A stretch of 64,000 nt of DNA. It comes from Achromobacter sp. RTa. Its GTDB lineage: Bacteria; Pseudomonadota; Gammaproteobacteria; Burkholderiales; Burkholderiaceae_B. This document shows positions 37,570 through 49,195 of this stretch, piece after piece. The notes under the pieces are model-generated. The model saw nothing but the letters and a program-made list of their open reading frames with translations, did no database searches and was not told the origin of the DNA. A program made the translations under genes and the position numbers. Each line of letters starts with the position of its first letter. Position 1 is the first letter of the stretch. The stretch is from NCBI RefSeq assembly GCF_000757485.1, contig NZ_JPYO01000022.1, positions 1 to 64,000 on the forward strand, written 5' to 3'.

Positions 37570-40437
37570 ATGTCTTCGGAATGGGAATCTCTATCCACGT
37601 CTTATTTATTCGGGGGTAATGCCCCCTATGTCGAGGAGCTTTACGAAGCCTACCTCGATAACCCCGGTTCGGTACCTGACAACTGGCGCGAATATTTCGA
37701 CCAGCTGCAGCACGCTCCCGCGACCGACGGCCAGGAATCCACCCGCGACCAGGCCCACGCTCCCATCGTCGAATCGTTCGCCCAGCGCGCCAAGGCCAAT
37801 GCCTTCGTGCAACGCGCGGCCGAACCCGACCTCAGCGTCGCCAGCAAGCAGGTCTCGGTGCAATCGCTGATCGCCGCCTACCGCTCGCTGGGTTCGCGCT
37901 GGGCCGACCTGGATCCGCTCAAGCGCCAGGAGCGTCCGCCGATCCCGGAACTCGATCCGGCCTTCTACGGCCTGACCGAAGCGGACCTGGACCAGACCTA
38001 CTCCGCAACCAACACCTACTTCACGACCGCCAGCACCATGACGCTGCGCGACATCCTGAAGGCGCTGCGCGACACCTACTGCCGCAGCATCGGTGCCGAA
38101 TTTACGCACATCTCCGACCCCGCCGCCAAGCGCTGGATCCAGGAACGCCTGGAAGCCACTCTGGGCGCGCCGTCCTACACGGCCGAAGAAAAGCGCCACA
38201 TCCTGCAGCAACTGACCGAGTCCGAAGGCCTCGAGCGTTTCCTGCACACCAAGTACGTCGGCCAGAAGCGCTTCTCGCTGGAAGGCGGCGAAAGCTTCAT
38301 CGCCTCGATGGACGAAGTGGTGAACCACGCCGGTGAAAACGGCGTCCAGGAAATCGTGGTCGGCATGGCCCACCGCGGCCGCCTGAACCTGCTCGTGAAC
38401 ATCATGGGCAAGATGCCCGGCGACCTGTTCGCCGAGTTCGAAGGCAAGCACGCCGAAGGCCTGACCGACGGCGACGTGAAGTACCACAACGGCTTCTCGA
38501 GCGACCTGTCCACCCGTGGCGGCCCGGTCCACCTGTCGCTGGCGTTCAACCCGTCCCACCTGGAAATCGTCAACCCCGTGGTCGAGGGCAGCGCCCGCGC
38601 CCGGCAGGAACGCCGCGGCGACGCCGAAGGCAAGCAAGTGCTGCCGGTGCTGGTGCACGGCGACGCGGCCTTCGCCGGCCAGGGCGTGGTCATGGAAACC
38701 CTGAACCTGGCCCAGACCCGCGGCTACGGCACGGGCGGCACGCTGCACATCGTCATCAACAACCAGATCGGCTTCACCACGTCCGACCCGCGCGATACGC
38801 GTTCGACGCTGTATTGCACCGACGTGGTCAAGATGATCGAAGCGCCCGTGTTCCACGTCAACGGCGACGATCCCGAAGCCGTGGTGTTCGTGACCAAGCT
38901 GGCCCTGGACTACCGCCTGCAGTTCCGCCACGACATCGTCGTGGACATCGTCTGCTTCCGCAAGCTGGGCCACAACGAGCAGGACACCCCGTCGCTCACG
39001 CAGCCCCTGATGTACAAGCGCATCGGCCACCACCCCGGCACGCGCAAGCTGTACGCCGACAAGCTGACCACGCAAGGCGTGCTGGCCGAAGGCGAAGCCG
39101 ATCAGCTGGTCAAGGACTACCGCCAGCTGATGGAAGACGGCCAGCGCACCATCGAACCGGTGCTGACCGACTACAAGAGCAAGTACGCCATCGACTGGTC
39201 GCCGTTCCTGGGCGCCAAGTGGACCGACCAGGCCGACACCGCCGTGCCGCTGGCCGAACTCAAGCGCATCGGCGAACGCATCACCACGGTGCCGGAAGGC
39301 TTCACCGTGCACCCGCTGGTCGCCAAGCTGTTGAACGACCGCCGCACCATGGCCAAGGGTGAAATGAACCTGGACTGGGGCATGGGCGAGCATCTGGCTT
39401 TCGCCACCCTGGTGTCCTCGGGCTACGCCATCCGCATCACCGGCCAGGACTCCGGCCGCGGCACGTTCACGCACCGCCACGCCGTGCTGCACGACCAGAA
39501 CCGCGAACGCTGGAACGATGGCACCTACATTCCGCTGCAGAACGTCTCGGAAGGCCAGGCTCCGTTCACCGTGATCGACTCCGTGCTGTCCGAAGAGGCG
39601 GTGCTGGGCTTTGAATACGGTTACTCCAGCGCCGAGCCCAACACGCTGACCATCTGGGAAGGCCAGTTCGGCGACTTCGTCAACGGCGCCCAGGTCGTGA
39701 TCGACCAGTTCATCAGCTCCGGCGAAGCCAAGTGGGGCCGCCAGTCGGGCCTCACCCTGATGCTGCCGCACGGCTACGAAGGCCAGGGCCCCGAGCACTC
39801 GTCGGGCCGCATCGAGCGCTTCCTGCAACTGTGCGCCGACAACAACATGCAAGTGGTCCAGCCGACCTCGGCCTCGCAGATCTTCCACGTGCTGCGCCGC
39901 CAGATGATCCGGCCGTTCCGCAAGCCGCTGGTGCTGTTCACGCCCAAGTCGCTGCTGCGCAACAAGGACGCCGGCTCGCCCCTGACCGATCTGGCCGGCG
40001 GCAGCTTCCGTCCGGTGATCGGCGAGGTCGACGAGGCCATCGACGCCGCAAAGGTCAAGCGCGTGCTGGCTTGCTCGGGCAAGGTCTACTACGATCTGGT
40101 CAATGCCCGCCGCGAACGTGGCGCCGACAACGTCGCCATCATCCGCGTCGAGCAGCTGTACCCGTTTGCGCACAAGTCCTTCGAGGCCGAACTGCGCAAG
40201 TACCCGAAGGCAACCGAAGTGATCTGGGTCCAGGACGAGCCGCAGAACCAGGGCCCGTGGTTCTATGTTCAGCATCACGTGTACGAGAACATGGTCGAAG
40301 GCCAGAAGCTGGGCTACGCCGGTCGTGCCGCGTCCGCTTCGCCGGCCGTGGGCTACCTGGCCAAGCACCAGGAGCAGCAGAAGGCCTTGATCGAAACGGC
40401 CTTCGCGCCCAAGTTCAAGGTCATGCTGACCAAGTAA
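37570..40437 (+). CDS. sucA: 2-oxoglutarate dehydrogenase E1 component
   Basis: A 955-residue thiamine-diphosphate enzyme that decarboxylates 2-oxoglutarate and passes the succinyl group to the E2 lipoyl domain. The N-terminal E2-binding segment ([32 protein letters not shown]) is typical of SucA. Later motifs include [25 protein letters not shown] and [11 protein letters not shown] in the ThDP site, then [16 protein letters not shown]. The length is near the E. coli value (933). It is the first gene of sucA-sucB-lpd, which together form the TCA 2-oxoglutarate dehydrogenase complex. Confidence 0.97.
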   Translation: MSSEWESLSTSYLFGGNAPYVEELYEAYLDNPGSVPDNWREYFDQLQHAPATDGQESTRDQAHAPIVESFAQRAKANAFVQRAAEPDLSVASKQVSVQSLIAAYRSLGSRWADLDPLKRQERPPIPELDPAFYGLTEADLDQTYSATNTYFTTASTMTLRDILKALRDTYCRSIGAEFTHISDPAAKRWIQERLEATLGAPSYTAEEKRHILQQLTESEGLERFLHTKYVGQKRFSLEGGESFIASMDEVVNHAGENGVQEIVVGMAHRGRLNLLVNIMGKMPGDLFAEFEGKHAEGLTDGDVKYHNGFSSDLSTRGGPVHLSLAFNPSHLEIVNPVVEGSARARQERRGDAEGKQVLPVLVHGDAAFAGQGVVMETLNLAQTRGYGTGGTLHIVINNQIGFTTSDPRDTRSTLYCTDVVKMIEAPVFHVNGDDPEAVVFVTKLALDYRLQFRHDIVVDIVCFRKLGHNEQDTPSLTQPLMYKRIGHHPGTRKLYADKLTTQGVLAEGEADQLVKDYRQLMEDGQRTIEPVLTDYKSKYAIDWSPFLGAKWTDQADTAVPLAELKRIGERITTVPEGFTVHPLVAKLLNDRRTMAKGEMNLDWGMGEHLAFATLVSSGYAIRITGQDSGRGTFTHRHAVLHDQNRERWNDGTYIPLQNVSEGQAPFTVIDSVLSEEAVLGFEYGYSSAEPNTLTIWEGQFGDFVNGAQVVIDQFISSGEAKWGRQSGLTLMLPHGYEGQGPEHSSGRIERFLQLCADNNMQVVQPTSASQIFHVLRRQMIRPFRKPLVLFTPKSLLRNKDAGSPLTDLAGGSFRPVIGEVDEAIDAAKVKRVLACSGKVYYDLVNARRERGADNVAIIRVEQLYPFAHKSFEAELRKYPKATEVIWVQDEPQNQGPWFYVQHHVYENMVEGQKLGYAGRAASASPAVGYLAKHQEQQKALIETAFAPKFKVMLTK

Positions 40438-40540
40438 CCCAACCCGATGCGCGCGCGGCGCGCGGCAAGTTCCAGGAACCCCGTTTCGAACTTTGCCCGC
40501 GCTGCGCGGTCCAGAACAAACACCTTACGGAATAAACAAA

Positions 40541-41761
40541 ATGGCTATCACCGACGTCGTCGTTCCCCAACTCTCCGAATCCGTTTCCGAAGCGACCCTG
40601 CTGACCTGGAAGAAGCAGCCGGGCGCAGCCGTCGAAGCGGACGAAATCCTGATCGAAGTCGAGACCGACAAGGTCGTGCTGGAAGTGCCGGCCCCGGCTT
40701 CGGGCGTGCTGGCTGAAATCGTCAAGGGTGACGGCAGCACCGTCACCTCGGGCGAAGTGCTGGCCCGCATCGACACCGCCGGCAAGGCCGCCGCCGCTGC
40801 CGCGACCGCGCCCGCCGAGGCTCCCAAGGCCGCCGAACAGGCCGCCGCCGCCCCGACCGCCGCGCCCGCCTCGTCGGCCGCTGCCGGCGTGGCTTCGCCC
40901 GCCGCTTCCAAGATCCTCGCCGAGAAGGGCGTGGACGCCGCCAGCGTCGCCGGCACCGGCCGCGATGGCCGCGTGACCAAGGGCGACGCCCTGGCCGCCA
41001 GCGCGCCCGCCAAGGCTGCTCCGGCCGCCGCTCCCGCCCCGGCCACGCTGTCGCTGGACGGCCGTCCGGAACAGCGCGTGCCGATGAGCCGCCTGCGCGC
41101 CCGCATCGCCGAGCGCCTGCTGCAATCGCAGCAGGAAAACGCGATCCTGACCACGTTCAACGAAGTGAACATGCAAGCGGTCATCGATCTGCGCAACAAG
41201 TACAAGGACAAGTTCGAGAAAGAGCACGGCATCAAGCTGGGCTTCATGTCGTTCTTCGTCAAGGCCGCCGTGGCCGCGCTGAAGAAGTTCCCGCTGATCA
41301 ACGCCTCGATCGACGGCAAGGACATCATCTACCACGGCTACTTCGACATCGGTATCGCCGTGGGCAGCCCGCGCGGCCTGGTCGTGCCGATCCTGCGCAA
41401 TGCCGATCAGCTGTCGATCGCCGACATCGAAAAGACCATCGCCGACTTCGGCCGCCGCGCCGCCGACGGCAAGCTGGGCATCGAAGAGATGACCGGCGGC
41501 ACGTTCTCGATCTCCAACGGCGGCGTGTTCGGCTCGATGCTGTCCACCCCGATCATCAACCCGCCGCAATCGGCCATCCTGGGCGTGCACGCCACCAAGG
41601 AGCGCCCGGTTGTCGAAAACGGCCAGATCGTCATCCGCCCGATGAACTACCTGGCCCTGTCCTATGACCACCGCATCATCGACGGCCGCGAAGCCGTGCT
41701 GGGCCTGGTCGCCATGAAGGACGCCCTGGAAGATCCGCAGCGCCTGTTGCTGGACCTGTAA
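40541..41761 (+). CDS. sucB: Dihydrolipoyllysine-residue succinyltransferase (E2)
   Basis: A 406-residue E2 core of the 2-oxoglutarate dehydrogenase complex. Residues 1-76 are one lipoyl domain with the modified lysine in [11 protein letters not shown]. An alanine/proline-rich linker (about 80-115) and a peripheral subunit-binding domain ([28 protein letters not shown]) follow. From about residue 180 is the acyltransferase domain with the active-site DHRIIDG near the C-terminus. The start at 40541 ([14 protein letters not shown]) is the usual one; a longer frame from 40493 is not supported. It lies 103 bases after sucA. Confidence 0.97.
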   Translation: MAITDVVVPQLSESVSEATLLTWKKQPGAAVEADEILIEVETDKVVLEVPAPASGVLAEIVKGDGSTVTSGEVLARIDTAGKAAAAAATAPAEAPKAAEQAAAAPTAAPASSAAAGVASPAASKILAEKGVDAASVAGTGRDGRVTKGDALAASAPAKAAPAAAPAPATLSLDGRPEQRVPMSRLRARIAERLLQSQQENAILTTFNEVNMQAVIDLRNKYKDKFEKEHGIKLGFMSFFVKAAVAALKKFPLINASIDGKDIIYHGYFDIGIAVGSPRGLVVPILRNADQLSIADIEKTIADFGRRAADGKLGIEEMTGGTFSISNGGVFGSMLSTPIINPPQSAILGVHATKERPVVENGQIVIRPMNYLALSYDHRIIDGREAVLGLVAMKDALEDPQRLLLDL

Positions 41762-41863
41762 TCTCGACGCCCCGGCCCGGCGCCCGCCGCGGCGCCCCGG
41801 CCGGCTTCCGGCCGGCCCGCAGGGCGGGGCGTGTTTCACTCAATACCTCTTCGCGAGAACACT

Positions 41864-43291
<1,428 letters not shown>

Positions 43292-43314
43292 TCGACGCGT
43301 AGCCGATGCAAGAC

Positions 43315-43345
43315 GGGGCGGGTTCAAGGATCCGCCCTTTTTTTT
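43315..43345 (+). terminator. Terminator after lpd
   Basis: GGGCGG and CCGCCC form a short stem around a 10-base loop, followed by eight T at 43338-43345. It lies 24 bases after the lpd stop and closes the sucAB-lpd unit. Confidence 0.75.
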
Positions 43346-43408
43346 ATAGTCGGACGAACGCCCCAAGATGAAACCGCCCCCAGCGGGCAGCAAATCCTGC
43401 TTTCCCAC

Positions 43409-44500
43409 ATGAACGTCAGCGAATACTACGAACACGCCCTGGCCGAACGCGGCTACAAGCCCGATAGCGCCCAGAAGCTGGCGATCGACCGGCTGCAGCG
43501 CTACTACGACGACTGGGTCAAGTTCAAATCGATGCGCTCGAACGCGCTGAAGAAGCTGCTGAACCGTCCCGACGTGCCGCGAGGCGTGTACCTCTGGGGC
43601 GGAGTGGGGCGGGGCAAGAGCTTCCTGATGGACGCCTTCTACGCCACGGTGCCCGTGGTGCGCAAGACGCGCCTGCACTTCCATGAATTCATGCGAGGCG
43701 TGCACCGTGAACTGGAAGAGGTGAAGGGCATGCAGGACCCGCTGGACGAAGTGGCCAGGCGGGTGGCGAAGCGTTACCGCCTTATCTGCTTCGACGAATT
43801 CCACGTCTCCGACGTGGCGGACGCCATGATCCTGCACCGCCTGCTGCTCAAGCTGTTCGAGTACGGCACGTCGTTCGTGATGACTTCCAATTACGAGCCC
43901 TCGACGCTGTACCCCGACGGCCTGCACCGCGACCGCGTGCTGCCCGCCATCAAGCTGATCCAGACGCGCATGGACGTCATGAACGTGGACGCCGGCGTCG
44001 ACTACCGCCGCCGTTCGCTCGAACAGGTGCAGTGCTACCACACCCCGCTGGACGAGCATGCCCAGCAAGCGCTGCAGAAAGCCTTCGACACCCTGGCCGA
44101 CACGCCGCCCCAGGAGCCGCTGCTGCATATCGAGCACCGCGAGATCCGCGCGCTGGCGCTGGCGGGTTCGGTGGTGTGGTTCGACTTCGCCACGCTTTGC
44201 GGCGGCCCGCGCTCGCAGAACGACTACCTGGAACTGGCCAACCGCTTCCACGCCGTGATCCTGTCCGGCGTGCCCAGGATGGGGCCGCGCCAGGCGTCCG
44301 AGGCGCGTCGCTTCACCTGGCTGATCGACGTGTTCTACGACCATCGCGTCAAGCTCATTATGTCCGCCGAATGCGAACCCGAGGAAATCTATACCGAAGG
44401 TGCGCTGGCGAACGAGTTCCATCGCACGGTCTCGCGTATTCTCGAAATGCAGTCGCGCGAATACCTCGAGTCCGAACGCCGGCTGGCCGTGTCGTTGTAG
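43409..44500 (+). CDS. zapE: Cell-division ATPase ZapE (AFG1 family)
   Basis: A 363-residue AFG1/LACE1-family ATPase, which associates with the Z-ring and was linked to division under stress in E. coli. Walker A is GGVGRGKSFLMD near residue 65 and Walker B is LICFDEFHVSDVADAMIL; TSNYEP follows as sensor 1. The length agrees with E. coli ZapE (375). It is separated from lpd by a terminator and so has its own promoter. The name follows the family; the division role is inferred. Confidence 0.93.
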   Translation: MNVSEYYEHALAERGYKPDSAQKLAIDRLQRYYDDWVKFKSMRSNALKKLLNRPDVPRGVYLWGGVGRGKSFLMDAFYATVPVVRKTRLHFHEFMRGVHRELEEVKGMQDPLDEVARRVAKRYRLICFDEFHVSDVADAMILHRLLLKLFEYGTSFVMTSNYEPSTLYPDGLHRDRVLPAIKLIQTRMDVMNVDAGVDYRRRSLEQVQCYHTPLDEHAQQALQKAFDTLADTPPQEPLLHIEHREIRALALAGSVVWFDFATLCGGPRSQNDYLELANRFHAVILSGVPRMGPRQASEARRFTWLIDVFYDHRVKLIMSAECEPEEIYTEGALANEFHRTVSRILEMQSREYLESERRLAVSL

Positions 44501-44552
44501 TTATGCCGCATTCGCCCGGATTTTCCGGGCCTGGCATAGATTGAATTAGTAA

Positions 44553-44567
44553 TGCAAGTCATTATCA
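44553..44567. promoter_or_regulatory. Fur-box candidate upstream of the ECF sigma gene
   Basis: TGCAAGTCATTATCA matches the core 7-1-7 Fur consensus (TGATAATNATTATCA) at 12 of 15 positions and lies 43 bases before the sigma-factor start. It suggests iron repression of the fecI-fecR pair. Confidence 0.65.
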
Positions 44568-44610
44568 ATTAAGATTTTGAGACTTCTGGTCCAGTGCCGC
44601 TGTCTCTACC

Positions 44611-45144
44611 GTGCCTTCCACCTTTCTGTCCACTTCGGCCCCGGGCGCTGATGCTCCGCCCGCGCCCGTCGACGGCCTGTACCGCGATCATCGCCCCTGG
44701 CTGTTCGGATGGCTGCGCCGCAGGCTGGGGTGCGAGCACCGCGCAGAAGACCTGGCGCAGGACGTATTCCTCAGGTTGATCCAGGGCCGCAAGGCGGTGC
44801 GCGCATGCGAGGCGCGGGCGCTGCTCACCACGATCGCCAAGGGCCTGGTGGTGGACCACCAGCGGCACGCCGCCCTCGAGCGCGCCTATCTCGCCTACCT
44901 GGCCGCCATCCCGGAGGCCTATGCGCCTTCTCCCGAAGCCCAGGCCGAGCAGCTGCAATCGCTGGCGGAGCTGGACCGGCTGCTGGACGGCCTGCCTCCC
45001 AAGGCGCGCTCGGCCTTCCTGCTGTCCCAGCTGGACGGCCTGACCTATCCCGAAATCGCCGAGCGCCTGGGCGTTTCCCTGAGTTCCGTGCAGCAGTACA
45101 TGGTGCGCGCGATGTCCGCATGCTATGCGGCGTTCTATGGATAG
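44611..45144 (+). CDS. FecI-type ECF sigma factor
   Basis: A 177-residue extracytoplasmic-function sigma factor. Sigma region 2 covers residues about 22-85 (YRDHRPWLFGWLRRRLG, EDLAQDVFLRLIQ), and region 4 is about 120-170 (LDGLPPKARSAFLLSQLDGLTYPEIAERLGVSLSSVQQYM). The start is a GTG at 44611; no ATG in frame fits better. The last eight bases overlap the fecR-like gene. By analogy to FecI it directs transcription of the downstream TonB receptor when a ferric siderophore is sensed. Confidence 0.92.
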   Translation: MPSTFLSTSAPGADAPPAPVDGLYRDHRPWLFGWLRRRLGCEHRAEDLAQDVFLRLIQGRKAVRACEARALLTTIAKGLVVDHQRHAALERAYLAYLAAIPEAYAPSPEAQAEQLQSLAELDRLLDGLPPKARSAFLLSQLDGLTYPEIAERLGVSLSSVQQYMVRAMSACYAAFYG

Positions 45145-46090
45145 CGCCGCCGCGCCGCCGGACGCCGTCGTGAACCAGGCGATCGCCTGGTGGGCCAGGC
45201 TGCAGTCCGGCGTGGCTGGCCCCGATGAGCGCCAGGCGTGCGAGGCCTGGCTGGCGCAGGACCCCGCGCATCGCCAGGCCTGGGAGCGCCTGCAGCGCAT
45301 CGGGCGGGACGCGCGCCGCGTGCCTTCCGCCCTGGCGCATTCGGCGTTGGCCGCGTCGCCGCCGGAAGGCCGCCGGGCGGTTCTGCGCGGGCTGCTGGCG
45401 CTCTCCGGCGTGGCCGTCACTGGTTGGGCGGGCTATCGCCATGCTCCGTGGCAGCGACTGGCCGCGGACCTCAGCACCGGCATCGGCGAACGGCGCGCGG
45501 TTGCGGTGGCCGACGGGCTGCACATCACCTTGAACAGCGACAGCGCGGTGCGCCTGAGCCTGGGGCGCGAGGCCCGCGGCATCGATCTGCTGCGCGGCGA
45601 AATGCTGGTGCGCACCGAGGCGCGTCCCGGCGTTGCGCCGTTGCGCGTGGACACCGGCTACGGCGAGCTGCGCGCGGATGCGGCGCGCTTCGATCTGCGG
45701 CGTACCGGCGACGGCGCGCGTGTGGGCGTCTACGAAGGCAGCGTGCAGCTGCTGCGCGCGGGCGCGATGACGCTGGCGGCCGCGGGGGAGCGTCTGGCGT
45801 TCTCGGACTACGGCGAAATCAGCCGCCTGCCCTCGGATCCGGACCGGCTGGCCTGGATCGACGGCATGGTGGTGGCGAAGGATTGGCGCCTGGACGAGTT
45901 CGCGCGCTACCTGGCCCGCCAACGCGTCGGCATGATCCGCGTGGACCCGGCGGTGGCGGGGCTGAGGCTGTCGGGGGTGTTCCCGCTGGACGACGCCGAG
46001 CGGGCGCTCAAGGCGCTTGAGCCCGCCTTGCCCATCAGCGTGACGCGCCATACGCGGTACCTGCTGTGGGTTGGCCCCCGCGAGACCTGA
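45137..46090 (+). CDS. FecR-type anti-sigma/signal-transduction protein
   Basis: A 317-residue inner-membrane regulator. Residues about 10-55 are the DUF4880-like N-terminal sigma-binding region (AIAWWARLQSGVAGPDERQACEAWLAQDPAHRQAW). A weak hydrophobic segment lies at about 83-97, then the FecR domain (GIDLLRGEMLVRTEARPG, VGVYEGSVQLL) and a C-terminal DUF4974/secretin-like domain (WIDGMVVAKDWRLDEFARYLARQR). It overlaps the sigma gene, so the two are co-translated. It relays the receptor signal to the sigma factor. Confidence 0.92.
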   Translation: MDSAAAPPDAVVNQAIAWWARLQSGVAGPDERQACEAWLAQDPAHRQAWERLQRIGRDARRVPSALAHSALAASPPEGRRAVLRGLLALSGVAVTGWAGYRHAPWQRLAADLSTGIGERRAVAVADGLHITLNSDSAVRLSLGREARGIDLLRGEMLVRTEARPGVAPLRVDTGYGELRADAARFDLRRTGDGARVGVYEGSVQLLRAGAMTLAAAGERLAFSDYGEISRLPSDPDRLAWIDGMVVAKDWRLDEFARYLARQRVGMIRVDPAVAGLRLSGVFPLDDAERALKALEPALPISVTRHTRYLLWVGPRET

Positions 46091-46178
46091 CAGTTACAAA
46101 TTTCCCCGTTCGCGCCTTGCAGGTTTTCGGATCCCGTACGGAAAGCAGAAATAGACATCACCGTACAGGGAGAGTTTC

Positions 46179-48686
46179 GTGTCCGCTTCACCCCACTCGC
46201 GCGTGCGCGCACCCATGGCCGCAGGCCGCCTCGCCGTGCTGGCCGCCGCCTGCGCGGGCGCGTTCATCGCAGGCATGCCGCAGGCCCGGGCCCAGGCCGT
46301 TTCCGCGGCCGCCGATGCCGCGCGCAGCTACCGGATCGCCGCCGGCCCGCTGGCCGACGCCTTGACGCAGTTCGCGCGCAGCGCGGGCGTGATCTTGTCG
46401 TTCGACCCCGCGCTTGTGCGCAATCGCCGCTCGGAGGGCTTGGAAGGGGCCTATTCGGTGAGCGCCGGATTCGCCCGCCTGCTGTCGGGCAGCGGGCTGC
46501 AGGCGCGCGCCCAATCGGGCAATGCGTGGACCCTGGAGCCGGCGTCCTCGTTCGAGGGCGGCACGACGACGCTGGCTCCGGTGACCGTATCGGGCATGGC
46601 CGACAGCGCGTTCGCGCCCACGGTGGGCTACGTGGCCACGGCCAGTGCCAGCGCCACCAAGACCGACACCCCCCTCATCGAGACGCCGCAGTCCGTGTCC
46701 GTCGTTACCCGCGAACAGATCACGGAGCAGGGCGCGCAGACATTGAACCAGGTGCTGCGCTATACGGCGGGCGTGGCGACCGAGACGCGCGGCGCCACGG
46801 CGACGCGGCTGGACCAGTTCAGCGTGCGCGGGTTCTCCGCGTCGACCTACCTGGACGGCCTGCGCGTGTTCGGCGGCCGCGACGCGCTGCCGCAGGTGGA
46901 TGCCTACCGCCTGGAGCGCGTGGACGTGCTGAAGGGGCCGGCGTCGGTCATGTACGGGCAAGGCGGTCCGGGCGGCGTGGTGAACCAGGTGAGCAAGCGT
47001 CCGCTGGAAGAGACGCTGCGAGAGGTCGAAGTGCAGGTCGGCAACTACGATTACCGCCGCGCCAATTTCGACTTCGGCGGTTCGCTGGACGACGATGGCA
47101 AGTATCTGTATCGCCTGGTGGGGTCGGGCTATATGTCCGATGGCCAGGTCAAGGACACCAAGGAGCGCCGCTACTTCGTAGCGCCGGCCTTCACCTGGAG
47201 GCCCAACGGCGACACGTCGCTGACCATCCTGACGAATTTCCAGCACGATCCGGACATGGGGTCGTACGGCAGCGTGTCCTCGATGCGCACGCTGCGCTCG
47301 GCGCCGGACGGAATCCGGCTGCCGGCCGACTATTACGACGGGGACGCCAATTTCGAAGAGAGCGACCGCAAGAGCTATTCGCTGGGCTACGTGCTGGACC
47401 ATCGCTTCAACGACACGTTCAAGGCCTCGCAAAGCCTGCGCTGGACGCGTTCCGAAGCGCGCTACCGCAGCATCTACGGCGCGATGACGAGCAACTACGG
47501 CTATACGGACAAAACGTACCTGTACCAGCAGCGTTCGTCGATCGCGACGGACGTGGACGTGGGGGCGCTGACGCTCGACAACAATCTGCAGGCGCGCTTC
47601 GACACGGGCGCCTTCAACCATACCGTGCTGCTGGGCCTGGACTATCAGCACGTCAAGACCGACACCCTGTCGGGGTTCGGCACCGCGCCGACGCTGGACG
47701 TGCTGAATCCGGACAACCATCAGAACATCCCCGCTCCGGCGTTTTCCACGGACGCCACGTCCAAGCAATACCAGACGGGCGTGTATTTCCAGGATCAGAT
47801 CAGGATCGACCGCCTTTCGGTGCTGCTGGGCGGACGCTACGATTGGTCGCGCACCGTCGGCGAAACCACGACGCTCGCGACCGGCCGCGTCGCTCCTTCG
47901 TCGCTGAACGCCGAAGCGTTCTCGGGCCGCATGGGCGTCATCTACAACTTCGACAACGGCGTGGCGCCGTACTTCAGCTATTCGGAATCGTTCGAACCGC
48001 AATCGGGCACGGGCTGGAACAACACGCCGTTCAAGCCGATCGAGGGCAAGCAGTACGAAGTGGGCATCAAGTACCAGCCCCCGGGCAGCGCCACGATGCT
48101 GACGGCCGCCGCCTTCGATATCCGCCGCGAGAACATGACGACCACGGATCCGGACCCCACCCATGTCTGCGGAACGGCCGGCGGGCGCTGCTCCATCCAG
48201 GCGGGGGAGCTGCGCACGCAGGGCATCGAACTGGAGGCCAAGACCGAGCCCATGCGCGGGCTGACGCTGGTGGCGGCGTATTCGCTGATGGACAACGAGT
48301 ACTCCAAGGCCTATCCCAATGCGGCGGGCCTGAACCTGAAGGGCAAGACGCCCGTGGGCGTGCCGTCGCAACAGGCGTCCGCCTGGGCCCGCTACCAGTT
48401 GCAGGAAGGCCCGCTGGCCGGCCTGGGCGTGGGCGGCGGCGTGCGCTACATCGGTTCGTCGTACGGGGATGAGGCCAACAGCCTGAAGGTCCCGTCGGTC
48501 ACGTTGTTCGACCTGATGCTGGATTACGACCTCGGCCGCGCGTCGCCCTCGTTGAAGGGCATGCAGGTGGCGCTGAACGTGCAGAACCTCTTCGACAAGG
48601 AATACATCGCATCGTGCGCGGGCGATTCCTGGTGCTGGTATGGCTACCAGCGTTCGATCAAGGCGAGCCTGCGGTATCGCTGGTAG
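46179..48686 (+). CDS. TonB-dependent ferric-siderophore receptor with STN domain
   Basis: An 835-residue outer-membrane receptor. A signal peptide (about 1-45, ending in AQA) is followed by an STN signalling domain (about 50-115: SYRIAAGPLADALTQFARSAG), a plug (IETPQSVSVVTREQITEQG, GVVNQVSKRP) and a 22-strand barrel ending in the typical terminal aromatic (YRW). The STN domain makes it a transducer for the upstream FecR/FecI pair. It starts at GTG with GGGAGAG upstream. A GTACGG/CCGTAC inverted repeat at 46136-46166 could mark the ECF promoter area. The siderophore is not identifiable. Confidence 0.95.
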   Translation: MSASPHSRVRAPMAAGRLAVLAAACAGAFIAGMPQARAQAVSAAADAARSYRIAAGPLADALTQFARSAGVILSFDPALVRNRRSEGLEGAYSVSAGFARLLSGSGLQARAQSGNAWTLEPASSFEGGTTTLAPVTVSGMADSAFAPTVGYVATASASATKTDTPLIETPQSVSVVTREQITEQGAQTLNQVLRYTAGVATETRGATATRLDQFSVRGFSASTYLDGLRVFGGRDALPQVDAYRLERVDVLKGPASVMYGQGGPGGVVNQVSKRPLEETLREVEVQVGNYDYRRANFDFGGSLDDDGKYLYRLVGSGYMSDGQVKDTKERRYFVAPAFTWRPNGDTSLTILTNFQHDPDMGSYGSVSSMRTLRSAPDGIRLPADYYDGDANFEESDRKSYSLGYVLDHRFNDTFKASQSLRWTRSEARYRSIYGAMTSNYGYTDKTYLYQQRSSIATDVDVGALTLDNNLQARFDTGAFNHTVLLGLDYQHVKTDTLSGFGTAPTLDVLNPDNHQNIPAPAFSTDATSKQYQTGVYFQDQIRIDRLSVLLGGRYDWSRTVGETTTLATGRVAPSSLNAEAFSGRMGVIYNFDNGVAPYFSYSESFEPQSGTGWNNTPFKPIEGKQYEVGIKYQPPGSATMLTAAAFDIRRENMTTTDPDPTHVCGTAGGRCSIQAGELRTQGIELEAKTEPMRGLTLVAAYSLMDNEYSKAYPNAAGLNLKGKTPVGVPSQQASAWARYQLQEGPLAGLGVGGGVRYIGSSYGDEANSLKVPSVTLFDLMLDYDLGRASPSLKGMQVALNVQNLFDKEYIASCAGDSWCWYGYQRSIKASLRYRW

Positions 48687-48718
48687 TCCTGATTTCCGCG
48701 CCTCGCTTCATAACGTAG

Positions 48719-48735
48719 TGAGAATGGTTATAATT
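48719..48735. promoter_or_regulatory. Second Fur-box candidate, after the receptor
   Basis: TGAGAATGGTTATAATT differs from the frequent Fur-box form TGAGAATGATTATCATT at two positions. It lies 45 bases before the small ORF at 48780 and gives the downstream DUF3649-PepSY-DUF3325 genes their own iron control. Confidence 0.7.
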
Positions 48736-48779
48736 TAGGTCCAGTCAAACACCTGGGCTGGACCAAAGGAAAATCAACA

Positions 48780-48890
48780 ATGGCATTCGCAAGAACTCCG
48801 GCCGCCTTCGCGGGCGCGACGGGCGCCGGCGGCAGGTCCTGCGCAAGGACCCGCTACGTATCCATCCTGACCGGCAACGTGTCCCTGTGA
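48780..48890 (+). CDS. Candidate 36-residue protein, coupled to DUF3649 gene
   Basis: ATG-initiated frame of 36 codons (MAFARTPAAFAGATGAGG ... RYVSILTGNVSL) with an AAAGGAAAA ribosome site eight bases upstream. Its TGA overlaps the GTG start of the DUF3649 gene (GTGA), the same overlap style as the rest of the unit. I do not recognise the peptide. It could be a small membrane-associated factor or a leader controlling downstream translation. A Fur-box candidate lies just upstream. The evidence is positional. Confidence 0.55.
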   Translation: MAFARTPAAFAGATGAGGRSCARTRYVSILTGNVSL

Positions 48891-49195
48891 AAGCGCCCGC
48901 TGCCGGCGCAGGCATGATGCGCTACCGTCTGGCCGTCTTCTCCCGCATGGCGGCGGCCATCCTGGGCGGCTATGCCCTGGCCTCGGCGGCTGCGGCCTGC
49001 CTGGCCGTCTGGTTGCCGATGGGCAGGGCGGACGCCGTGACCACGGCGCAGATGCTGTCCTTCGTGTTCTACGCCTGCGGCGTGATCTGGGTATTCGCCA
49101 CGCGCAATGCGTGGCGGGCCTGGGCCGGCATTCTGCTGCCGGCTGCCGTGCTCGGCGCCATGTTCCTGGTCGGGCGGGCGATGGGGATGGCATGA
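48887..49195 (+). CDS. DUF3649-type small membrane protein of iron-uptake locus
   Basis: A 102-residue protein with three hydrophobic segments (MAAAILGGYALASAAAACLAVWLP, MLSFVFYACGVIWVFA and WAGILLPAAVLGAMFLVG). It looks like DUF3649, found with PepSY membrane proteins and DUF3325 in siderophore loci. The GTG at 48887 overlaps the preceding small ORF; an internal ATG at 48914 is an alternative start. Its stop overlaps the PepSY gene (ATGA). The function is unknown, presumably an accessory of iron handling. Confidence 0.8.
   Translation: MKAPAAGAGMMRYRLAVFSRMAAAILGGYALASAAAACLAVWLPMGRADAVTTAQMLSFVFYACGVIWVFATRNAWRAWAGILLPAAVLGAMFLVGRAMGMA

Noticed and set aside
37606..40368. 920-codon minus-strand open frame opposite sucA
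   Set aside because: Antisense to the clear sucA gene, with no recognisable domain.
44511..44530. GCCCGG/CCGGGC hairpin after zapE as a terminator
   Set aside because: The stem is only 6 bp and no T run follows, so it was not called.
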